From positions 1 through 31,010 of the forward strand of contig CAYNJC010000048.1 in NCBI GenBank assembly GCA_964397565.1: a stretch of 31,010 nucleotides of DNA. Direction: 5' to 3'. This document shows positions 15,011-22,303 of this stretch, piece by piece (the first letter of the stretch is position 1; every line of letters starts with the position of its first letter). The stretch is from JAPLST01 sp964397565. Its GTDB lineage: Bacteria; Auribacterota; UBA3054; JAPLST01. The position numbers and the translations under genes were made by a program. The notes under the pieces are model-generated. The model did no database searches and was not told where the DNA came from. It saw only the letters and a list, made by a program, of their open reading frames with translations.

Positions 15011-15047
15011 CGTTTGCAAACGACAAAAAACACGAATCGTGTATAAT
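15011..15047 (+). promoter_or_regulatory. Probable promoter and palindromic site upstream of GH172 gene
   Basis: A consensus TATAAT (15042-15047) has no good -35, but a perfect 12-base palindrome CGTTTGCAAACG (15011-15022) and a CACGA-A-TCGTG palindrome (15031-15041) sit where a regulator could bind. LacI-type sugar regulators often use sites of this kind. AGGA (15079-15082) is a weak ribosome site for ATG 15093. Confidence 0.5.
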
Positions 15048-15092
15048 CTTAGTGACGACTGACGACTCTATCATCATCAGGATTTTACTGCC

Positions 15093-16205
15093 ATGTTGAA
15101 CCCATCTTCTTTGTACACCGTACCGGCCGGCGTCACGACGCGCTGGGCCAGCCATGAAAACCCGGATGCCGTGCAAGGCCAGGGCGGCCAGGCCAATGCT
15201 GGACGCAAGGGCGCGCCCTGCTTTTCGCTCGAGGCCGGCGCGCACTATGTCTTGGCGCACGAAGCCCGCGACAGTGGCATCGTCCACCGCATCTGGATGA
15301 CTTTTGCCGGACGCACGCCGGCTGCTTTGCGCAGTCTGCGGCTCGATTGCTATTGGGATGGCGAGGCGACGCCCGCCGTCAGTGCCCCGCTCGGTGACTT
15401 TTTTGGCACCGCGCTCGGCCGCCTGGTCCCGTTCCAATCCGTTCTGTTCGCCAATCCGGAAGGGCGCAGTTTCAACTGCGTCATTCCGATGCCGTTTCGG
15501 CACGGCATGAAAATCGTGCTGACCAACGAGGGCGCCATAAAAATCGATGCAATTTTCTATGACGTGGATTACACCCTCGGCGACACCCTGCCGGACGATG
15601 CGCTCTATTTTCACGCCCATTTCCGGCGCGAGAATCCAACCGCCCTGCAGCAGGATTTCACGATCCTGCCGCTGGTGTCCGGGCGTGGCCGCTTCCTCGG
15701 CGTCAATTTCGGCGTGCGCGCGAATATGCCGTTATATTCCACCTCGTGGTGGGGCGAAGGCGAAGCAAAAATCTATCTCGACGGCGACACGACCCATCCG
15801 ACTTTGTGCGGCACCGGCACCGAGGATTACATCGGCACGGGTTGGGGCCAGGGCTACTATGCGCAGTGGTACCAAGGCTGCCATGTGGCCGATCTCGAGA
15901 CCATGCAGTACTGCTTTTACCGCTATCACATTCCCGACCCTGTTTATTTTCAGCGCGATATTCGCGTCGCGATGCAGCAGATCGGCTGCTGGACACCCGA
16001 GAGCAAACAGGCCATTCACGATGCCGGGCCGGTCTACAAAGCCGGGCCGGGTCGTGAGCCAGTGGACTTGTCGGCCCAGGGCGGATTGCCGGACTACGGC
16101 ACATTCGAGCGTGCCGACGACTGGTGCAGTTGTGCCTACTTTTATCTCGACGCGCCGCGCAACGAATTGCCGCCGCTGCTGCCGGTGGCCGCGCGCCTAG
16201 TGTGA
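15093..16205 (+). CDS. GH172 (DUF2961) glycoside hydrolase family protein
   Basis: A 370-residue protein of the DUF2961 family, now GH172. Characterised members cleave or rearrange fructofuranosides and arabinofuranosides (difructose-dianhydride synthase, alpha-D-fructofuranosidase). The family's double jelly-roll body is marked by GIVHRIWMTF, LGDFFG (about 100-105), CVIPMPFRHGMKI, WWGEGEAKIYLDGD (219-232) and LCGTGTEDYIGTGWG (238-252). E244 in GTGTEDY and an acidic residue in WWGEGE are the expected catalytic pair. There is no signal peptide, so a cytoplasmic role on imported oligosaccharide is likely; members in this phylum often work in polysaccharide use. The divergent GH13 gene downstream is exported. 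The stop is followed by a purine repeat. Confidence 0.88.
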   Translation: MLNPSSLYTVPAGVTTRWASHENPDAVQGQGGQANAGRKGAPCFSLEAGAHYVLAHEARDSGIVHRIWMTFAGRTPAALRSLRLDCYWDGEATPAVSAPLGDFFGTALGRLVPFQSVLFANPEGRSFNCVIPMPFRHGMKIVLTNEGAIKIDAIFYDVDYTLGDTLPDDALYFHAHFRRENPTALQQDFTILPLVSGRGRFLGVNFGVRANMPLYSTSWWGEGEAKIYLDGDTTHPTLCGTGTEDYIGTGWGQGYYAQWYQGCHVADLETMQYCFYRYHIPDPVYFQRDIRVAMQQIGCWTPESKQAIHDAGPVYKAGPGREPVDLSAQGGLPDYGTFERADDWCSCAYFYLDAPRNELPPLLPVAARLV

Positions 16206-16315
16206 AGCCTGGAAGAGTGGAAGAATGGATGGGTGGAAGCATGGAAGAGTGGCAGAATGGGGAGACGGCCGCAGTCCAGATTAGGGTCATGCATTGACAG
16301 TTGACAAATGCGACC
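16206..16315 (+). repeat. GGAAG repeat and bulged hairpin after the GH172 gene
   Basis: Bases 16206-16262 repeat units such as TGGAAGAGTGGAAGAATGG, as at 6237-6275 and, inverted, at 22187-22227. Then AGGGTC-AT-GCATT pairs with AATGC-GACCCT (16283-16315); its loop contains two TTGACA sequences in a row. The rest of the 342-base spacer to 16547 shows no gene. Confidence 0.55.
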
Positions 16316-16528
16316 CTGTTCTTTCTCGTCGGACCACGATAAAAGGTTGCACAAGAGAGCGCCAAACGGCATTGTCGGGGTAGCGAATGGCAGAGACGCC
16401 ATGCGTGGCCCTGATGCTTGGCTTTTGGGGCTCTAAAACCAACGACAAAGCAGGCTAACCAGCACGGCTGGCAACACGTATCGTGGTTCGCCGAGAGCAT
16501 CCTCAACACTCTATTTGTCCTATGGCGT

Positions 16529-16547
16529 GCGGGAGCCATGCTCCCGC
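16529..16547. other. Hairpin directly after the GH13 stop
   Basis: A perfect 8-base-pair stem GCGGGAGC/GCTCCCGC with a CAT loop, touching the GH13 stop codon on the minus strand. No T-run follows on either strand, so it may protect the mRNA 3' end more than terminate. Confidence 0.5.
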
Positions 16548-17996
16548 TTATTCAGCCTGGCGCACATAGACGCGGTACGCCCACGGTGCAAGGTTCCAGG
16601 AAGGCTTTCCGGTAAGGGTCACGGCACGCTTCCCGAACCAATCGCGGTAGTCGCCCGCCAGAGAAACGTTACGCACGGTCGCCGTCTGCGGTTGATCGCT
16701 AAGGTTGACCACGACCACAACGCGGTCACGGCCGCGCTGGCGGACATACATATAAAGTGTATCGTCGTGATTGGAGGCGATTTTGGCGAACGTGCCCGCG
16801 AAGATTGCGGGCTGGCTTTGATACAGTTCCAGCAAGCGGCGGTAGAAAGGCCACGCCGGCGATTGATAGCGCGCCGTGGCATCGGGCGCCGGGTCAACTT
16901 TGGTGTAACTCATTTCCTGCCCGTTATACAGCAATGGCTTGCCGGGCAGCGTGGCACACAACACCATCAGCGGCGCAACCTGGGGCATGCCGCCCGTGGT
17001 AACGACCGCGGGTCCATGTCCCCAGCCCCAATCGGCACTGCCGTGCCAATCGTGATTATCCAAAAAACGCATGCGAATCGCGCCGGCGGGAAACTCGCGT
17101 GCTTCGTTGCGCAGTTCGTCATCAATGGCCGTGGCTGGTTTGCGCCCGGCGCACACATCCCAAAAGACCGGCGGGAGATTCCATGAGTAGGTCATGTCAA
17201 ACGCCGGATGCAGATAGCTGTCATCGCCTTCGGCCAGCATGAACACTGGCTTGACCGCATTCAATTGCGGCCGCAGCCAGGTCCAAAATTCGACCGGCAC
17301 CTTGCCGCTCCGGCCCGCCGCGTCGCAGCGAAACCCGTCAATGTCGAACTCACGAATCCAGAAGATCATGTCATCACGCATGTGTTGCCACAAGGCTTTG
17401 TTCCAGCGGCCGGGTGTGCCGAAATCGAGCTGGGCCGCATCAAACCATGCGCCGGCTTGCACGATCTGGCCCTGCGTGTTGGTGACATAAAACGCGGGCT
17501 GTGCGTCAAGCAGGGGATGGTCCCAGGCCGTATGATTGGGCACCCAATCCATGAGCACGCGCAAGCCCAGTGCGTGCGCGCAAGCGACCAAGTGCTTGAA
17601 ATCGGCCGGCGTGCCAAACGCAGGATGGATGCCGCGGTAATCGCGCACGGCATACGGACTGCCGAACGCGCGTTTCTCACCGCGCGGATGCAGGGGCATG
17701 AACCAGATCAGCCCGACGCCCATTTCCTTCAAAACGGGCAAATGCTTTTCATAGGCGCGCAATGCCGTGCCGCGCGGGAAGCCATACAGATCCAGATTGA
17801 CTTCGTACATCGGCTGATTACTGGCCCACGCCGGCCCGGCAATGGTCGCGGTCGTTAAAGGGCCGGCGATGCGTAAGGCGGGTTGTTGCTTGTCTGCCTT
17901 CACGGGGGTTGGCGTGGATGCAACCAGCGCGCAAAGAATCAGACTGCGCGGTACTGATCGGCAGACGCGGACACGCTGTGGAACCAGTTGATTCAT
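16548..17996 (-). CDS. Exported GH13 alpha-amylase family enzyme
   Basis: A 482-residue alpha-glucan-acting enzyme. The N-terminal signal peptide (about 1-35, SLILCALVAST ... KA) exports it. The (beta/alpha)8 barrel shows all GH13 regions: MDWVPNHTA (149-157), GFRCDAAG with nucleophile D225, MLAEGDD with acid/base E256, and FLDNHD with D316. A C-terminal beta domain follows (about 405-480, VVVVNLSDQPQTATVRN). The N-terminal YEVNLDLYGFPRGT start of the barrel is typical. Hydrolysis or transglycosylation of starch-like glucans is expected; precise specificity is not visible. It is transcribed towards the GH172 gene from its own promoter at 18121-18149. ATG 17996 precedes the signal peptide; the ribosome site is weak. 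Confidence 0.9.
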   Translation of the reverse strand: MNQLVPQRVRVCRSVPRSLILCALVASTPTPVKADKQQPALRIAGPLTTATIAGPAWASNQPMYEVNLDLYGFPRGTALRAYEKHLPVLKEMGVGLIWFMPLHPRGEKRAFGSPYAVRDYRGIHPAFGTPADFKHLVACAHALGLRVLMDWVPNHTAWDHPLLDAQPAFYVTNTQGQIVQAGAWFDAAQLDFGTPGRWNKALWQHMRDDMIFWIREFDIDGFRCDAAGRSGKVPVEFWTWLRPQLNAVKPVFMLAEGDDSYLHPAFDMTYSWNLPPVFWDVCAGRKPATAIDDELRNEAREFPAGAIRMRFLDNHDWHGSADWGWGHGPAVVTTGGMPQVAPLMVLCATLPGKPLLYNGQEMSYTKVDPAPDATARYQSPAWPFYRRLLELYQSQPAIFAGTFAKIASNHDDTLYMYVRQRGRDRVVVVVNLSDQPQTATVRNVSLAGDYRDWFGKRAVTLTGKPSWNLAPWAYRVYVRQAE

Positions 17997-18120
17997 GGGA
18001 CACTCACATCCGTTGTTGGTTCGCGATAGTTCAATCGCATTGCTGATCGCCTCAGTGCCGGTCGACGTCGCTGTTGTTCTGCGTCCTCATCCCGCGCTTA
18101 ACTTCTTGTGTAGCGTGAAG
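17997..18120 (-). other. Leader region of the GH13 gene
   Basis: About 118 bases lie between the predicted transcription start (near 18114) and the ATG. I see no recognised riboswitch; there is no strong Shine-Dalgarno. Confidence 0.4.
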
Positions 18121-18149
18121 ATTATAACACTGCCCGCGGGCCACGTCAA
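18121..18149 (-). promoter_or_regulatory. Promoter of the GH13 gene
   Basis: On the minus strand: TTGACG (18149-18144), a 17-base spacer and TATAAT (18126-18121), near consensus. Confidence 0.8.
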
Positions 18150-18183
18150 ACGTAACCAGCGCAACGGGAACTACCCTCACACA

Positions 18184-18203
18184 CGACATTTTTTGTCGTT
18201 TGT
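18184..18203 (-). repeat. CGACA/TGTCG hairpin repeat, inverted copy
   Basis: CGACATTTTTTGTCG with flank TTTGT is the reverse complement of the element at 21927-21950 (ACAAACGACAAAAAATGTCG). It lies just upstream of the GH13 promoter. Confidence 0.65.
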
Positions 18204-18433
18204 GGGTGCGTACAGGCGCACAAAGGGCGGCGCATTCTCCTGCTCTGCTGTGCACAGAGTTCAGCAGAAATGCGTCCACGCCACCCGGCCAGCTCGAAGC
18301 ATCTGATGCACTGATCATTTGTACAGTGGCTACTTCTGGCTTCGTAGCTTGGTGAGGGGCAGGGCAGGCTCTGATGCCAGAATCTGTTGTCTGTGTGCAT
18401 CTGCGTGCATCTATGGGAACATTGCTGTATGCG

Positions 18434-18470
18434 CAGCGCGGTCGCCGAGCCGGCGACCCTCCCGCAGAAC
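18434..18470 (+). repeat. GTCGCCGAGCCGGCGACC repeat, single copy
   Basis: Matches, with a few mismatches, the tandem copies at 22003-22078 and the copy at 26588-26625. The core GTCGCCG-AGC-CGGCGAC is a hairpin of seven base pairs. It ends CCTCCCGCAGAA in nearly all copies. Confidence 0.75.
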
Positions 18471-18584
18471 CGGCTGCTGACTTTGTAAGGAACAGGGCTG
18501 CCTCTGTCTGCCCCGCGCGGAGCGCGTGGCGTAGGTGCTGCTGGCGGGATCGCCGCGGTGGTGGTCCGCTACTTCAAAAGGCTA

Positions 18585-18613
18585 TTGCAATTTCCGAAAG
18601 AACATGCCATAAT
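18585..18613 (+). promoter_or_regulatory. Promoter region, copy A of a duplicated sequence
   Basis: TTGCAA, a 17-base spacer and CATAAT. About 90 surrounding bases align with 20660-20760 (ATTGCAATT.CGGAAA, then CAGCGT, CGGG.AACCGGT). It lies about 350 bases before the metallopeptidase; a nearer TACAAT (18921-18926) lacks a good -35. Confidence 0.55.
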
Positions 18614-18959
18614 GATTACAGCGTAGTTGAACACGCGCTTTCGGGAAACCGGTGGCGGTGCAAGCAAAGGAACTGCAGTGCCTTCGGCGGTGGTGATTGA
18701 ACGAAGATCAGGCCGGCTGGTTCGCCATCTGGAAGTCGAAGTCGGCCAGTGGCATAGTTGTGGCCAATGCTTATCGACACCCTGCCTATCAAGCTTGTCA
18801 GCAGTACTTATACGCAACCTCAGTTTACTCGTCAATAGCCAAGGATACCTGCTGCAGACCAAATGGACGACGCAGTAAATGTGTGCTATGCTAGATCCGG
18901 TGTCGAAGTCCGGCACTGCGTACAATGTAGAGTAGCATGTTCGGCGTCAAGGAATGGAG

Positions 18960-19718
18960 ATGTTGGATAACTATCTTACACTCGAGAATGCGCAATTCGA
19001 AATCAGGTACGTAGAAGGCGAGCACCGATTCGCACAGGAAGCCTTGGGTATCCTGAGCACGGCGCTTCCTTCCATCACCAGCTACTTTCTGCTTTCTAAT
19101 CCCTTTCCGAAAGTCAGGGCTGTGCTCGTCACCCACCGAAATGAATTTGACCGGCTCGTTCGGGACCTTCTGCGCGTGGAGATCGAAGTTCCCTCCCATC
19201 CGGCCAGACTAGCGCAACCGCAGCGAACCGATATGGTGGTCTTGTCGCCTTCGGCCTATGCAAGCCATTCCATCTTCACGTACATCCCCGCTCAGTTCAG
19301 AAGACTGTTGATCCACGAGTTGGTTCATATGGTGGAAGAACAGCTCACGCCCGACATGGAGGCGAGCCCCAGATGGTGGAGCGAAGGGCTTGCAGTCTAT
19401 CTCTCGGAGCAGTGGCGTTATGAAGACGAATTCAGGAAAGCGGCCCTTGACGGCATTGCACAGAACAATATCCCGGGCTTTCGCCAGATTGAAGCGGAGA
19501 GAACGCTGGCGTACGATTGGGGCTGGACTATTGTTTGGTTTGTAGAAAGCGCGTATGGCAGGCACATGATTGTGCGGGTTGTCAAAGAATGCGCGGACGG
19601 AAACGTGTTCTCTGTGCTAGGTGAAACAGCCACCAGCCTGGAAACCAGGTGGAGGAATTGGATCCTTGCCGAAGGACGCCTAACCAGTCAATCCCGCGTT
19701 GGGCTGCGCGAAACATAG
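18960..19718 (+). CDS. Gluzincin-like metallopeptidase (HExxH...E)
   Basis: A 252-residue protein with the zinc motif HELVH (H119, E120, H123) in RRLLIHELVHMVEE and a second glutamate in RWWSEGLAVYLSE (E142), the HExxH-(18)-E spacing of gluzincins (M1-like, peptidase MA superfamily). The first 110 residues form the small domain typical before such motifs. No signal peptide, so cytoplasmic or loosely associated. ATG 18960 is chosen because AAGGA (18949-18953) is six bases upstream; ATG 18954 would touch it. It is followed, after 101 bases with its own Shine-Dalgarno, by a GAF-like protein. GC content here is visibly below the flanking genes, suggesting transfer. Substrate unknown; I cannot place a finer family. 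Confidence 0.75.
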   Translation: MLDNYLTLENAQFEIRYVEGEHRFAQEALGILSTALPSITSYFLLSNPFPKVRAVLVTHRNEFDRLVRDLLRVEIEVPSHPARLAQPQRTDMVVLSPSAYASHSIFTYIPAQFRRLLIHELVHMVEEQLTPDMEASPRWWSEGLAVYLSEQWRYEDEFRKAALDGIAQNNIPGFRQIEAERTLAYDWGWTIVWFVESAYGRHMIVRVVKECADGNVFSVLGETATSLETRWRNWILAEGRLTSQSRVGLRET

Positions 19719-19819
19719 ATGGTGGAAATCCAACGGACACCCGCAGACGAGTTTTCAAGTTGTTTACGAACAATCCTATTATTGGCTCTGCAGACATACA
19801 GATAAACAGGAGAAACACC

Positions 19820-20578
19820 ATGAACGAGATCGGCAAAATCGATAGTATTTTCCCTCTGATGGATGAGGTGACGGTGAGGGTGAAGGGCTGCAGGACACTT
19901 GAAGATGCGGCCCAAAAAGTGACGGACGTACTGTACGAGAAATGCAGTGACTCCGTCATATTGGTGCGGCTTTTCGCCACGGTGCCATTCGGAGCGTTGC
20001 CCGCTGCCAACCGTAGCTTTGTTGAAACATTAGCCAACCGCCACAATATTTCGAAGCTGATCACCTACGAGACTCCGGTGCTCTCGCTCCTCGGGACACG
20101 GGGAATAAAGCCGGCTTGGAATGATCGCCGTCAGTCGGCGGGACATGTTGGTATTCCCCTTGCCTCCGCTGCCTTTATTGACAGGATTCCGATGATGTCA
20201 CGTCTCGCGAAGGAAGTGGGGCTAGATATGGACTGGATTGACCGCAAGGCTGCGATAGCTATCAAGACCTATGCCGGTGTTTCAGGTGTGTTTTACGTGT
20301 CAGATGCAGAGGCGGCCGTTGACGATCAGGGGCGGAAGATCATCACTGCACAGGATTTCGTGCATGACTACAAGGTCAAGACGGTTTTTGGCCTTGCAAC
20401 TCACTATACGAGCAGTGCGACCTTCTTGACGCTCATCGCTTTTTGTCGTGAATCGATTGAAAAAAGCAGGGTTGAACAATTTCTCCCCTTGATCAGCCAC
20501 ATCAAAGCCGGGACAACATCTCTAGTTTCGGCCAAAGCCATTTTCGGGGGTGGCGTGGCGTCAGGCGTGAGCAATTGA
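19820..20578 (+). CDS. GAF-like sensory domain protein
   Basis: A 252-residue cytoplasmic protein. Its body resembles an uncharacterised GAF-like domain that I recall from the N-termini of two-component sensor proteins: SVILVRLFATVPFG (45-58), LSLLGTRGIKPAWNDRRQSAGHVGIPL (split around residues 88-114), a PMMSRLAKEVG helix, GVFYVSDA (156-163) and FVHDYKVKTVFGL (180-192) ending in a helix. Here it stands alone, with no kinase or output domain. ATG 19820 is supported by AGGAG (19808-19812), seven bases upstream. It may act as a sensor or partner for the adjacent metallopeptidase or flavoprotein, but that is only inferred from proximity. Lower GC than the window average. Family recognition is from memory and unverified. 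Confidence 0.6.
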   Translation: MNEIGKIDSIFPLMDEVTVRVKGCRTLEDAAQKVTDVLYEKCSDSVILVRLFATVPFGALPAANRSFVETLANRHNISKLITYETPVLSLLGTRGIKPAWNDRRQSAGHVGIPLASAAFIDRIPMMSRLAKEVGLDMDWIDRKAAIAIKTYAGVSGVFYVSDAEAAVDDQGRKIITAQDFVHDYKVKTVFGLATHYTSSATFLTLIAFCRESIEKSRVEQFLPLISHIKAGTTSLVSAKAIFGGGVASGVSN

Positions 20579-20681
20579 CCTATGGTTGCGGCAAGAACAC
20601 ATATGGGCAGGGCCAGAGCAGGGGGCGCGAATTGATTCGTGATCCTCTACAACCGCCCGTGGCAGCGGCTTCAAGAGCCCA

Positions 20682-20710
20682 TTGCAATTGCGGAAACAAT
20701 TCGCTATATT
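20682..20710 (+). promoter_or_regulatory. Promoter of the GGR-family gene, copy B of a duplicated sequence
   Basis: TTGCAA (20682-20687), a 17-base spacer and TATATT (20705-20710). Predicted start near 20717, leader about 79 bases. The region aligns with 18556-18660, spacing included. It sits in the 217-base spacer 20579-20795. Confidence 0.7.
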
Positions 20711-20795
20711 GATCGCAGCGTTGGTACCCTGACCTTGTGGCCGGGCAACCGGTAACGATACATCATGTACGTTTTTATACTATTGCAGGAACCTT

Positions 20796-21806
20796 GTGCC
20801 GACTGAAGGATGTGATGTTATTATTGTGGGAGGCGGACCGGCAGGTTTGGCCTGTGCGCGGGAGCTTGCCGACAGTGAACTCTCCGTATTGATACTGGAT
20901 AAGGCTTCTGTACTGGGAAATAAGCCCTGTGGCGGAGGTATCTGCGAGAAAGAAGTTGCGGTTCCTTATGAAGCTAGATGGTCAAAGAAGACTGCCACAC
21001 AGATCATCCGTGCAGGCCAAAGGACCGTCACGATCAACCGCCGCTACAAGCGGATTACTTTTGAGCGCGAAGACTTGGCAAGCTATCAGGAAAGATTATT
21101 GCAGGATGCCAAGAATATAACCGTGCTAAAGAATGTGTTGGTAACAGAGATTCTGCCCGGTAGTATAAAGACAACTCAGGGGCTGTATCAATATAAGTAC
21201 CTGGTCGGCGCCGATGGCTCTGCTTCCATTGTCAGAGCGTATCTGAAACTCCCGAATAAACTTGCGTTGGGAATGTATTACCGGATCCGGGGAACATTCG
21301 ATGCGGTCGTGGCATACTATGACCCGCGCAAGATGGGCCCCGGTTACATTTGGGAATTTCCTCACCCTACCTATACTAATATCGGCATATATTTCGAACC
21401 GTGTTTTCTCGACGCAAGACAAGCCAAAGCGATCCTTCAGGAGTATTTGCGCAAGAGGAATTACACGTTCTTTGAAAAGGATTTTCTGACCGCACCGATA
21501 AACTATAATTACATGGGGCACCAGTTTGGCGACATCTATTTGATAGGTGATGCCGGCGGCTTTGCTTGCCGGATGCATGGAGGAGGCATCAATAACGCGA
21601 TAATTTCCGGCACTGAAATTGCGAAACGCATCAAGGACGCGGGCTATACTGCCAAACCCTTGAGAGATATGATCCGCTCCAAACAAAGCAGCGATAAACT
21701 CATAGAGTATTTCGCAGTGGTCCCTGTGTGGCTGGCACAAGGTGTTATAGTTATGATCATGCATCTCTACCGCGTTCCTTTTTTCCAGAAGCTATTGCCG
21801 ATTTAG
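20796..21806 (+). CDS. Geranylgeranyl reductase family flavoprotein
   Basis: A 336-residue FAD-dependent oxidoreductase. Visible are the dinucleotide-binding motif VGGGPAGLACA (11-21) after beta-strand DVIIV, the KPCGGGI block (43-49) typical of geranylgeranyl reductases, YLVGADGSAS (135-144), and the second FAD motif IYLIGDAGGFACRMHGGGINNAI (247-269, with G-D-A-G-G). Relatives hydrogenate isoprenoid chains (quinones, polyprenols, archaeal lipids) or act on other lipid-like substrates; the substrate is not evident here. The C-terminus (about 307-336) is hydrophobic and may touch the membrane. GTG 20796 is chosen for AGGA (20787-20790) five bases upstream; no ATG fits. Low GC compared with flanks points to transfer. 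Confidence 0.82.
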   Translation: MPTEGCDVIIVGGGPAGLACARELADSELSVLILDKASVLGNKPCGGGICEKEVAVPYEARWSKKTATQIIRAGQRTVTINRRYKRITFEREDLASYQERLLQDAKNITVLKNVLVTEILPGSIKTTQGLYQYKYLVGADGSASIVRAYLKLPNKLALGMYYRIRGTFDAVVAYYDPRKMGPGYIWEFPHPTYTNIGIYFEPCFLDARQAKAILQEYLRKRNYTFFEKDFLTAPINYNYMGHQFGDIYLIGDAGGFACRMHGGGINNAIISGTEIAKRIKDAGYTAKPLRDMIRSKQSSDKLIEYFAVVPVWLAQGVIVMIMHLYRVPFFQKLLPI

Positions 21807-21926
21807 CGCGGTTGACGATCTGCGGCATGTCTGCGTGCAATGCAACGGCGGGCAGGGCCTGCCCCACCTGCAATCGCGGCAAGGATTGTGTGGCTGCAGG
21901 TCAACCGCGCCGCCTCTACGCAAGCG

Positions 21927-22078
21927 ACAAACGACAAAAAATGTCGATTGAAGCTGTACATTTTCGCACGGCGCGATAATCTGTGGCGAAGCTGCGGCAA
22001 CCACAGCGTGGTCGCCGAGTCGGCGCCCCTCCTGCAGAATACAGCGCGGTCGCCGAGCCGGCGCCCCTCCCGCAGAAT
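21927..22078 (+). repeat. Composite repeat: CGACA/TGTCG hairpin plus tandem GTCGCCGAGCCGGCG units
   Basis: It begins with ACAAACGACAAAAAATGTCG (21927-21946) and ATTG. About 50 bases later comes GGCAACCACAGCGTGG and two tandem 38-base units (22003-22040 and 22041-22078) that differ at three positions. The same order and spacing occur at 26509-26625. It fills most of the spacer between the flavoprotein and the M6 gene; no gene seen there. Confidence 0.7.
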
Positions 22079-22186
22079 ACGGCAATGTATTTATTGGACT
22101 CTTCCAAGATTCCCGTGGGAACAAGCACTGACTGCCCGCTGTTTGCAGTTTCCTCAGTTGGGTTTTCCGGATGCGCCGTCGAGATT

Positions 22187-22233
22187 CCTTCATCCAAGCT
22201 TCCATTCTTCCAGTCATCCATTCCCCGAAATGG
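22187..22233 (-). repeat. GGAAG repeat, inverted copy, with ATCCATT hairpin
   Basis: Read on the minus strand, this is GACTGGAAGAATGGAAGCTTGG, the same kind of repeat as at 6237 and 16206. ATCCATT-CCCCGA-AATGGAT is a perfect hairpin near its end. Confidence 0.5.
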
Positions 22234-22264
22234 ATTTGATTTTGTCGCGTTTTGGCCGAGAACG

Positions 22265-22273
22265 TGCTACAAT
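22265..22273 (+). promoter_or_regulatory. Extended -10 promoter of the M6 peptidase gene
   Basis: TGC directly before TACAAT (22268-22273), with no strong -35 box. Leader about 25 bases to ATG 22304. The same GTGC-TA-A-T form appears at other promoters in the window. Confidence 0.5.
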
Positions 22274-22303
22274 ATGGGTGCATCACCTGCAAAAGGAACG
22301 GCA

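Larger units (their letters stand above)
18204..18959. other. Long spacer upstream of the metallopeptidase
   Basis: About 750 bases that hold the GTCGCCGAGCCGGCGACC repeat and a promoter region, described separately. Open frames near 18374-18700, 18627-18878 and 18697-18894 begin without ribosome sites, give composition unlike real proteins and match no family I know, so I do not call a gene. A stretch near 18385-18415 (CTGTGTGCATCTGCGTGCATC) resembles, inverted, the CACAGATTGACGCAGATGG sequence at 26554. Confidence 0.5.

Noticed and set aside
18374..18894. Possible small genes upstream of the metallopeptidase
   Set aside because: Three overlapping frames run through repeat sequence, with non-ATG or unsupported starts and low-complexity products. 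None shows a motif.
22003..22078. CRISPR-like tandem repeat
   Set aside because: Only two adjoining 38-base units with no spacers between them, and single copies elsewhere. It is a palindromic dispersed repeat.
21983..22303. Long N-terminal extension of the M6 peptidase
   Set aside because: The extension is encoded by the composite repeat and the GGAAG element. A ribosome site and signal peptide mark ATG 22304 as the true start.
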